Source: Campylobacterales bacterium (GTDB taxonomy: Bacteria > Campylobacterota > Campylobacteria > Campylobacterales > Sulfurimonadaceae). Taken from it: a DNA stretch of 64,000 nucleotides. The position numbers were made by a program, and so were the translations under genes. The stretch covers positions 1-64,000 of the forward strand of contig JACUTT010000003.1 of NCBI GenBank assembly GCA_014859655.1, read 5' to 3'. The first letter of the stretch is position 1. Each line of letters starts with the position of its first letter. Positions 53,898 to 62,200 of this stretch are shown here, in pieces. The notes below the pieces were generated by a model, which saw only the letters and a list, made by a program, of their open reading frames with translations, did no database searches and was not told the origin of the DNA.

Positions 53898-54944
53898 CTA
53901 AAAAAATTCTATCTCGCCGGCATCAATCTCTTCGGGACAAATAAGCCCGATGACCTGTTGAATACTCAAGGAGGTAGGTTTGTGGATATGATGAATATTT
54001 TTCATCGCCATACTCTCGACTGAAAAACGTTTGAGGTAGCCCTCTATATCGTTCCTGATCGCATCCATCAGAGCAAAAAAGTGTTGCTGGTTCTCGCTGA
54101 AGAGATCGCTGACCCTGTGTGTGTCGGCGACGATGACGGAACCGAGTTCTTCCATGCTCTGTGCAAGCGGATCAAGAAAGGGGGAGTAGAGATACAGCAG
54201 AGAGGACATTTTGCGAAAATGCTCACCGATCTTCTCGATATGGCAGAGGTTGCCGTCGCTGCCGAAACGCGAAAGCGCATCAATGCCGTCTTCCATGATC
54301 TCTAGCATCTCATCGCAGTCATTGGGGTGAAAGAGCACCTTGTCCTCCTCCTCCTCGTCACGCTCAAAATACTCCTTGACAAGAAGGTTCTCCTCGCCCT
54401 TGATGCCCTCTTCGAGGAGCAGCTCTATCTGCTGGTGTTTGACCGCCGTGGCATTGGTTTGGGCCCTGAGCATCCGAATCTGTTTTTCAAGTGTCGCTCT
54501 TTGTTCATTCAGGGTCTCAACGAGTTCGAGGTTCACCTTCTGGGCATTGGCATCGCGGCATACGCTGTAGAGCACCTTGAGCACATTTTCCTGAATGACG
54601 GGTTTGAGGATGAAGCTGCTCACCCCGCTTTGGATCAGGTTGATCAAGATGTCGGACTCATTGTGCGCGGAGATAGCGATGATCTTCTGATCGAGATTGA
54701 TCTCACGGATATGCTCTATCATCTCTATGCCGTTCATGACAGGCATATTGATGTCGGTAATGACCAGGTCATAAAAGTGCTCGTTATAGCGCTCCAGACC
54801 CTCTTTGCCATTGCTTGCCATGTCGATACGGGAAAAAAACGGCTCAAAGAAAAAAGCCATCTCACTGCGCAAAATGGGGTCGTCTTCGACATAGAGCAGA
54901 TCAAGGGTGTGCGAAAAGGCGTGAATAGATTTTGCCGTTATCAT
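53898..54944 (-). CDS. REC protein with coiled coil and the IxDF-type helical module
   Basis: 348 residues. The receiver has LLYVEDDPILRSE, phospho-acceptor Asp64 ([13 protein letters not shown]), ISAHNESD and Lys in ILKPVIQENV. A charged coiled coil spans about 130-200. The helical module at about 205-320 has HPNDCDEMLEIMEDGIDALS, EKIGEHFRKMSSLL and SMEELGSVIVADTHRVSDLF; it parallels the C-terminal modules at 36674 and 38107 (EPDELQEF..., MGSILS..., LKQLSSAIA). The end is DAGEIEFF, like their IFDF tails. It lacks the mixed middle module. It overlaps the REC-kinase upstream by four bases and probably acts as an adaptor. Confidence 0.85.
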   Translation of the reverse strand: MITAKSIHAFSHTLDLLYVEDDPILRSEMAFFFEPFFSRIDMASNGKEGLERYNEHFYDLVITDINMPVMNGIEMIEHIREINLDQKIIAISAHNESDILINLIQSGVSSFILKPVIQENVLKVLYSVCRDANAQKVNLELVETLNEQRATLEKQIRMLRAQTNATAVKHQQIELLLEEGIKGEENLLVKEYFERDEEEEDKVLFHPNDCDEMLEIMEDGIDALSRFGSDGNLCHIEKIGEHFRKMSSLLYLYSPFLDPLAQSMEELGSVIVADTHRVSDLFSENQQHFFALMDAIRNDIEGYLKRFSVESMAMKNIHHIHKPTSLSIQQVIGLICPEEIDAGEIEFF

Positions 54945-56194
54945 AAGCTTTCTCCTGTAGTATTTTTAGGCAGGGTGATCTGAAAATTGGCACCCGAAAA
55001 GAGCCGGCTGTTGGTCGCTTTGATGCTGCCTTTGAGATGGTTTTCGACGATGTTTTTGCTCATGTGCAAGCCGATTCCCGTTCCGTTTTTTTCACTTTTC
55101 GTAGAGAAGTAGGGCAAAAAGATCTTTTCAATGATATTTTCGTCTATGCCTTTTCCATTGTCAAGAACGTCGATGTAGATATACTCATCCCCCTGACGCA
55201 AAGATATCGACAGTCTCGGATGCGCAATCGCCTTTTCTCTCATCGCATCGCGCGAATTGTTCAAAAGGTTAATCAGCACCTGCATCAGCTCGCTCTCGTA
55301 AGAGGTAATGACGATAGTGCGGTCAAGATTTAAGGCCAGATCTATCTCGTGAAGCTCTTTGTCGGCCAGAACCATACGGCAGACCCGCTCGATCACTTCT
55401 GCGACATTAAAGCGACTTTCGAGTCTGTCCGGGCGGTAAAAATTACGAAAATCGTTAATGGTCTTAGAGAGGTATCCGGCCGACTCCTCAATCTTCGCAA
55501 AGGCACTGTTGAGGTCTTCTTCGAGTTTTTTATAGGGATCGGCAGCACTGAGATAAAGCTCAAGACCAAGACGTGTGCGCAAGCCTCCGATAATGGCGGT
55601 AATGGCCGAGAGCGGCTGACGCCACTGGTGTGCTATCATCGAGATCATCTCGCCTGTCTGGCTGAGCTTTTGCTGCTGGATGGAGAGCTGACTGTGAAGC
55701 TCCGACTCTTCGTTGATCTCGCCTATCTGCTCGCGCAGAGACTGGGTGTATTTTTCAATATAGGCATCGTTGACTATCTCTTGGGCAATACAGCGGGTAA
55801 TGTTCGAAAAATTTTCGATGCTGACGGGCTTGGCGACAAAGGCAGAAACTCCCGTCTTGATGATGTCATAAAAAAGGTGGGCCTCATGCGCAGAGGCAAA
55901 GAGGATGAACTTTTGCTTATAGTCATAGTTTTTGATGTTTTTTATGAGCTCCGAAGCGCGCATATCGCTCAGGTCAAGATCGATATAGACAAGATCAAAG
56001 CGGCCGGGCTTGTGCAGATTCAGAGCCTCCTGGGCACTGTTGCACTTCTCCGTATATTTGAAAAAAGAGCTGATCATTTCGACATAAGAGGGTGTATCTT
56101 CGCGCTCCTTGAACACTACAAGCACACTCAGCTCTTTGCAGATATCACGTAAAAGTGTGATGTCACCCTCAGATGGATCTGTAAATCGTTTCAC
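54941..56194 (-). CDS. REC-kinase with a degenerate receiver (HQWRQPL type)
   Basis: 417 residues, soluble. GTG start (MKRFTDPSEG) with GGAAGG upstream. The N-terminal receiver keeps the acceptor Asp72 (VYIDLDLSDMRASEL), Ser101 and Lys122, but the acidic metal-binding pair at the end of strand 1 is replaced (SVLVVFKEREDT), so it probably cannot be phosphorylated normally. A coiled coil leads to the kinase core with GEMISMIAHQWRQPLSAITA and His189, the N-box LLNNSRDAM, and NGKGIDENIIEKIFLPYFST with GTGIGLHMSK. It is cotranscribed with the REC adaptor at 53898 (ATGA overlap) and may be controlled by binding rather than by phosphorylation of its own receiver. Confidence 0.88.
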   Translation of the reverse strand: MKRFTDPSEGDITLLRDICKELSVLVVFKEREDTPSYVEMISSFFKYTEKCNSAQEALNLHKPGRFDLVYIDLDLSDMRASELIKNIKNYDYKQKFILFASAHEAHLFYDIIKTGVSAFVAKPVSIENFSNITRCIAQEIVNDAYIEKYTQSLREQIGEINEESELHSQLSIQQQKLSQTGEMISMIAHQWRQPLSAITAIIGGLRTRLGLELYLSAADPYKKLEEDLNSAFAKIEESAGYLSKTINDFRNFYRPDRLESRFNVAEVIERVCRMVLADKELHEIDLALNLDRTIVITSYESELMQVLINLLNNSRDAMREKAIAHPRLSISLRQGDEYIYIDVLDNGKGIDENIIEKIFLPYFSTKSEKNGTGIGLHMSKNIVENHLKGSIKATNSRLFSGANFQITLPKNTTGESL

Positions 56195-56294
56195 GCTTGA
56201 ACCTTCCTTTCTATCACAATAGTTTGATGATATTATTAAATCTTTTTGCGCACGAGAGCCGATTGAGAGCTCGCGGCAGAGTTGCTACAAATTG

Positions 56295-57065
56295 TTACAC
56301 TACGGCATCCGGAAGTCTGCGTGTTATGGCCGCAAGCTCTGCTTTTATGGCCGCGTTGTACTCAGCGTAGGCAAAGGTCTCATCCTTGAATTCTGCGGCA
56401 AACTCAAGGAGTTTTGCCATTTCATAGAGGCGCATAAACTGCATATTTCCCGCGCTGCCTTTGATGGTGTGTGCAGCGTGCTCTATCTCGGTGTAGTTTT
56501 TTTCTGCTATAGCCGCTTCGAGCTTTTCGCACAACTGTTGTGATTCGCCAAGAAAACTCTGCATCAGACGCGGTATATGCCTGGCATTTATGCCCATACT
56601 CACAGCAAGCTGCTCAAAGTCGAGCACCTCAGCTTTCGCAACAAGACTCTGCTCGGCAGCCTCGGCTGTTTTCTGGCTCTTTTTTCGCACCCTGCATTTT
56701 GCGATCTCGGGGGCTACAAAATGGTTAAAGAGTTTGGCGTTAATGGGTTTTTTGATAAAGCGTTTTGCTCCGATACCCTTCATCCTGTCGATGTCGCGAA
56801 AATTCTCGTAGGCACTGACGACAAAAAGTGTTGAAACAAAACGGCGGGAGACGGCAAGGAGCTTTTGAACAAAGGCAAAACCGTCCATCCCCGGCATCTG
56901 GATATCACTGATGATGATGTCTGCACCGTTTTGTTCTATAAAATCGAGTGCGCCCTGGCCATCGTTAAAGAGAAACATCTCCTCTTCCTTTACGCCCAGC
57001 TCCTCAAGAAGGGCCTCCATGGTCAACAATACGGTTGTGGAGTCATCTAAAACTACTATCTTCAT
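56295..57065 (-). CDS. REC-Hpt phosphotransfer protein
   Basis: 256 residues. The receiver is complete: Asp7-Asp8 (VVLDDSTTVL), phospho-acceptor Asp54 (IIISDIQMPGMDG), VSAYE and Lys105 (FIKKPINA). After a linker of charged residues the Hpt domain (about 150-245) carries His199 in HAAHTIKGSAGNMQFMRLYE. So it can accept phosphate on the receiver or on the histidine and pass it on, a relay hub between the kinases and lone receivers here. It is 20 bp after the GGDEF-EAL gene and 100 bp before the REC-kinase gene on the same strand. Confidence 0.9.
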   Translation of the reverse strand: MKIVVLDDSTTVLLTMEALLEELGVKEEEMFLFNDGQGALDFIEQNGADIIISDIQMPGMDGFAFVQKLLAVSRRFVSTLFVVSAYENFRDIDRMKGIGAKRFIKKPINAKLFNHFVAPEIAKCRVRKKSQKTAEAAEQSLVAKAEVLDFEQLAVSMGINARHIPRLMQSFLGESQQLCEKLEAAIAEKNYTEIEHAAHTIKGSAGNMQFMRLYEMAKLLEFAAEFKDETFAYAEYNAAIKAELAAITRRLPDAVV

Positions 57066-57085
57066 CTCGCTGTCTTTCCTTAAGG

Positions 57086-59251
57086 TTAAATTTTAGACTG
57101 TTGATACTGCAGGATAAATTTTTCCATCTCTTCTGCAGGCATGGGCCTTGCATAGAAATAGCCCTGCATATTGTGACAGCCCTTTTGAAGCAGGAACTCT
57201 TCTTGCTGCGCTGTTTCTACGCCCTCGGCGATGACATCAAACCTCATGGCTCTTGCGAGGGAGATGATGGATTCTACAATGGCCTCGTTGTTATTGTTGC
57301 CGGGCACTTCACATATAAAAGACTGATCAATCTTGAGCTTGTGCACGGGCAGTTTTGTCAGATAAGAGAGTGAGGAGTAGCCTGTTCCGAAGTCGTCGAC
57401 CGAGAGACGAATCCCCAGCTCTTTGATCTCATGAAGCATCGTGATTGCCGCGCGCGGGTGCTTCATCGTGTAGCCTTCGGTGATCTCAAGCTCTATCCAT
57501 TCGCTCCGGCAGCCGATGGCAGACATCGTGTTTTTCATGTTTTCTACAAAATCTTCTCTTTGGAGTTCAATGGCGGACATGTTGATGGCCATACGCCCGG
57601 GTCCGTACCCCTTGGCATGCCACTGTGTGATCTGTCTGCAGGCCTCTTCAAAGACATAATTGCCGATATGATGGATAAGGCCGCAGGCTTCGGCAACCGG
57701 AATAAAATCAGCCGGAGAGATGAACTTGCCTTCGGAGTTTTTCCATCGTATCAGGGCTTCCATTCCCAAGAAGCTCTTCGTTTGGGCATCGATCTGTGCT
57801 TGATAATAGACCATAAACTCTTTGTTTTCAAGGGCATGATGGATATTTTTGGACATCAGCATTCCGGACAAGGTCTTTTCCGTCATCGCTGTGGTATAAA
57901 AACTGTAGGTACTGCGCCCCTCGTCTTTTGCGGTGTACATCGCGGTGTCTGCGTTTCGGATCAGGGTTTCGGGGCTGTTTCCGTCATCGGGGAAGATGCT
58001 GATGCCTGCACTGAGGCTCAGGTGCAGGGTGTGCTCTTTGACTTCAAAGGGTATTTGCATGCAAAAAATAAGTTTTTCCACCACCTCTGCGACTTCGCCT
58101 GCCTCAGCAATATTTTCAAGCAGCAGAAGAAACTCGTCGCCTCCAAAACGCGCAAGGGTATCGCCCTGTCTGAGTTGCTCTTTGAGGCGTTCGGCCAGAA
58201 GCTTGATGACCAGGTCTCCGACCTCGTGTCCGAGGGAGTCATTTATCTCCTTAAAACGGTCCAGATCGATAAAAACAACTGCGGCCCTGCTTGCGTTGCG
58301 CGAGGATTTTTTAAGTGCCTGCGAAAGCCTGTCAAGAAAAAGCACCCGGTTTGGCAGCCCGGTGAGCGTATCGTAATTGGCCTGGTAAACAAGGGCCTCT
58401 TTGGCTTTTTCTATCGCAAGCGCGGCCTCTTTTTGTGCGGTGATATCGCTGTAGGTGCCCAGTACCCCGACGATCTCGTTTTTTTCATTTCTCAGGGGTG
58501 TTTTGGAGGTGTTCAGCCAGCGTGTTTTACCATTAAGATGGGGCTGCAACTCTTCGTAATTGATCTTTTCGCTCCCCGCCTGCATTACCTCGCGGTCGTC
58601 GTCGATATAAGCCTGTGCCTTGTCCTCCCAGGAGAGTTCAAAATCATTTTTTCCCAGAAGGGCATCTTGCGTATCGAAGCCTGCATCTTTGGCAAAAAGC
58701 GTGTTGCAGCCAAGATATCGCGAATCAACGTCTTTCCAAAATATGCGCACAGGAACGGTGTCGATAATATTGCGCAGCAGCTCCCGGCTCTCCGCGAGGT
58801 GCGCCTTGGTCTCATCGGCGTGCAAGGAGGCTTTTTTCTTATAGTTGACCTGAATCGCGGCCGACAAAAGGGCTTCGGAGAGCTCCTTGAGGTTCGAGGG
58901 CTTTTGCACAAACTTGTACACGCCTATCTCGATAAGCTCCATCAAGTAGGCTGACTCTTCGTGGGCCGAAAGGACGATGATGCTCTGCTCGGGGTTAAGC
59001 AGACGGATCTGGCGAGACATCTCCCGTCCGTTCATAACCGGCATCATAAGGTCCGTCAGGACGATATCGAAATCTGACTTTTCATACAGCGCCAGTCCTT
59101 CCTGGCCATTGTAGGCAACACTAACCGAGGCGAAAAACTCGCGAAGTGTCATCACCATCGCTTCAGAAAGGTCTCTCTCGTCTTCGACATAGAGCAAAGA
59201 GAGGCTTTGGCACTCTTTGTAGAGTGTCCGGGTGAGTTCTTTGTTAAGCAT
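57086..59251 (-). CDS. REC-PAS-GGDEF-EAL cyclic-di-GMP enzyme
   Basis: 721 residues. The receiver has LLYVEDERDLSEA, phospho-acceptor Asp67 (IVLTDLMMPVMNG) and Lys in VQKPSNLKEL. PAS at about 155-275 (NIIDTVPVRIFWKDVDSRYL). The GGDEF domain has GGDEF at 370-374 with the feedback site RQGD at 361-364. The EAL domain has EAL at 498-500 (LGMEALIRWKN), the metal and catalytic segments AINMSAIELQ, LEITEGYTM, VDDFGTGYSSLSYL, KLKIDQSFI and VIAEGVET. Both active sites look intact, so it could make or break cyclic-di-GMP depending on state. It overlaps the large kinase upstream by eight bases. Confidence 0.94.
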   Translation of the reverse strand: MLNKELTRTLYKECQSLSLLYVEDERDLSEAMVMTLREFFASVSVAYNGQEGLALYEKSDFDIVLTDLMMPVMNGREMSRQIRLLNPEQSIIVLSAHEESAYLMELIEIGVYKFVQKPSNLKELSEALLSAAIQVNYKKKASLHADETKAHLAESRELLRNIIDTVPVRIFWKDVDSRYLGCNTLFAKDAGFDTQDALLGKNDFELSWEDKAQAYIDDDREVMQAGSEKINYEELQPHLNGKTRWLNTSKTPLRNEKNEIVGVLGTYSDITAQKEAALAIEKAKEALVYQANYDTLTGLPNRVLFLDRLSQALKKSSRNASRAAVVFIDLDRFKEINDSLGHEVGDLVIKLLAERLKEQLRQGDTLARFGGDEFLLLLENIAEAGEVAEVVEKLIFCMQIPFEVKEHTLHLSLSAGISIFPDDGNSPETLIRNADTAMYTAKDEGRSTYSFYTTAMTEKTLSGMLMSKNIHHALENKEFMVYYQAQIDAQTKSFLGMEALIRWKNSEGKFISPADFIPVAEACGLIHHIGNYVFEEACRQITQWHAKGYGPGRMAINMSAIELQREDFVENMKNTMSAIGCRSEWIELEITEGYTMKHPRAAITMLHEIKELGIRLSVDDFGTGYSSLSYLTKLPVHKLKIDQSFICEVPGNNNNEAIVESIISLARAMRFDVIAEGVETAQQEEFLLQKGCHNMQGYFYARPMPAEEMEKFILQYQQSKI

Positions 59252-62200
59252 TTTTATCCTTTAGCGGGATGCACACGGTAAATTTTGCACCCTTGTCGGT
59301 ATTGACCACGCGGATGCTCCCGTGGCAATGTTCTTCGATAATCGTTTTGCTCATGTACAGTCCCAATCCTGTTCCGTTTTGTTTATTTTTTGTAGAGACA
59401 TAGGGCAAAAACAGAGTCTCCATCACCTCTTCTGTGATACCCATAGCATTGTCTTCAACCGTAATAACAGCATAATCATCCTGCTCATCGGTCACAATGT
59501 CGATCTGAGGCTTTTTGATACCCCGCTCTACCAGAGCATCTTTGGCATTGCTGATGAGATTGAGAAAGACCTGTTCGACTTCGCGCTCAAAGGTCACAAA
59601 GCTGCTGTCAGCCCGATACTCGAACGTGACTTCAATACTGCTTTGCTTAAGCATGTGCCTGGCGAGAGAAAATGATTTTGAGATGATTGTCGAGCTTTTG
59701 CTAAGGGTTGGCTCCTTGTCGGGCTTGAAAAAGTCCCTGAAATCGCTGATGGTTTTCGAGAGGTGCATGACCTGAGACTCGATGTCGTCATAGCTTAGGA
59801 CCATCTCCTCCATGCTGGCTTTTTCGAGTATCATTTTCATGCGCTCTTTGTTGATGAGGGCCATGATGATTGAGAGGGGCTGGCGCCACTGGTGCGCTAT
59901 CATACTGACCATCTCACCCATCTGTGCCTGTCGGGACTGCATCAAGAAGAGCTTGTCTTTGATGTTGCGCTCGGTCGCGTCCTCCTGGATGGTAACAAAG
60001 CTTGTAATCGCATTGCTGCTGTCAAAAAGCGGGAAAATAGTCGACGAACAATCCCGCAAAGAGCCGTCTTTCATCTTGTTAATGAGCATCCCGCGCCAAA
60101 TGCTCTTTTGCTCTTTTATGGTGGACCACATCTCCTGATAGAAGGCACTCGAATGTGACTGCGAGCGGAAAATATTCATTTTATTGCCCATGAGCTCCTC
60201 GTGGCTATAGCCGGTAGCCCTTATAGCCTCGGCATTGGCGTACTCGATATGCCCCATGGTGTCGGTTATAAAGGTGCTAAAAGGATTTTGATCGACAAGC
60301 TGAGAGAGGCGCAGGATAAGCTCTTCAGACTCACGCCTCTGGGTAATGTCCGTGATGGTGCCGGACATTTTTTTGACATCCCCGTCGAGGTAGGCTTTTG
60401 CACGCTGACGCACCAGCTTCTGCTCGCCCTTTGCTGTGATGATACGGTGGGTGACATCATAATTGCCCCGAGGGTCTGCAAAGGCCTTTTCGATGCTCTT
60501 TTCGATATAGTCAAGATCCTCGGGATAGAGATGGCTTACAAACCAGGCCATATCAACCGTTTCGCTAAAAGGCTCCATATCGTAGATCTTGTAGGTCTCT
60601 GCGGACCAGATGACCCTTTGACTCGCATATTCAAATTCCCAGCTTCCGATGTGCGCAATCTCCTGGGCCTTGTCCAGATTCTTTTTGCTCTGCTGCAGTG
60701 TTTCTATGAGGGCGGTGTTGGAGTAGACAATGGCCGCCTGCGTCACAAGAAGTTCCAAAACAGTCATCTTCTCCTCGCTAAACGGAGTATTGAGTTCTTT
60801 GTTCTCAAGGTAGAGCAAGGCACTTACACTGCCTTCGATGCGAATTGGAATAACCAGCGATGAGGCCGGCTTGTGGGTCTTGATATACGCGTCGCTTCTG
60901 AAGTCGCCTTTGTCTGCCGGATCTTTGATGCTGAGCGCTTGTGCCGTGTTGATCGCATAGGCGATGAGGGTACGCGGGAGCATGTCAGTCTCTTCAATCC
61001 GCGTACTTTGCAGCCGGACTATGGCACTTGCGAAGTCGATGTCGGCCTTGATGAAAAACTCGCCCTCCTCTTTGAGTATCAGCACGGCCTTGCTGGCGGT
61101 GGCATTTTCCATGATGGTCTGCATCAGCGTACCAAGGAGCTCTTTTTTGTCCTTGGTATATGCGATCGTCGTAAACGACTTGAGAACATGGTACACATCC
61201 GAACACTTTAAAAGCTTTTCTGCGGTCTCGACCGGAAAGAGCGGAGTCTGCGCAGGCGACAGGTTCGATGTTTTCAGATGAGACAGAACCGCCTGAGCGC
61301 CCCACTGCTCAAGGCCCAAGGAAGCCTTATTAAGATATGAATGGCTAAGATCGTTCAGTCCAAGGCGCTTAAAAAAACGGCTTGCGCACAGCGCGCCAAG
61401 CGCAATAAAAAAATTGTTTTGTCGCTTGTAGGCCTCACTGAGACTGGCGTCGTAGGCCTTGGCGGTGTCCCACTGCGAGGCCGTATTTTTCATCGTTTCG
61501 GCTTTGAGCAGCAACTTTTTAAACCTGAAAACAGCAGGAGCAGCTGCGCTATAGTGTCCGTACTCCTCAAGATCCAGACGCAGCAGCGCCTCTTCCTCTT
61601 CGCTTCGCGCTGTCTCTTTGCCCAAAAGAAGCAGCGCCCGGACAAAGTGCAGACGGATTTTGGGGAACATGATGACAGCATTGTCCGTACTGTGCACATG
61701 CTTTTGCAAATACTCCAGCCCCTCATCTATACGGCCGCACAGGAGTGCGTGCTGTGCTTTAATAATGGCGTACCAGGCGAGCGCAGGGTAAAAATTCTCC
61801 TCTTTCCAGATCCTTACGAAGACATTTTCGTCTGCGGCCGTTGCAGAAGAGATGCCCTGAAGCGCATTAAGATCATCGCGCAGAACATTAAGGACGGCGA
61901 TCATTTTTGCGTCACCCGATGCACGTATAAAACTGCTCTCGTGAGAAATATTTTTCTGCAACTGATGGATGTTTGTTCCGGAAAAAAAATCGCTCAAGTG
62001 CATCAAAAAATTTGCCCAGGTGCCAAAGACTATATTGCCGTTGCACTTGCTCTGGCGAAGGCTTTTGGCATACAGTGCCACATTTGAAGCCCAGGGGTTG
62101 GTATAGGGATTGATAAAATTGGCAACAAAGTTGTGCACCTTGGGGAGCATTTCCAGGTCATCGAGGCTGCGGTTGAGTTTGAGGGCGACGTCGCCAAACT

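Noticed and set aside
57431..58954. 507-residue plus-strand frame opposite the GGDEF-EAL gene
   Set aside because: It is antisense to a gene with complete GGDEF and EAL motifs, has no recognisable domain and no convincing ribosome site; it arises from codon bias of the real gene.
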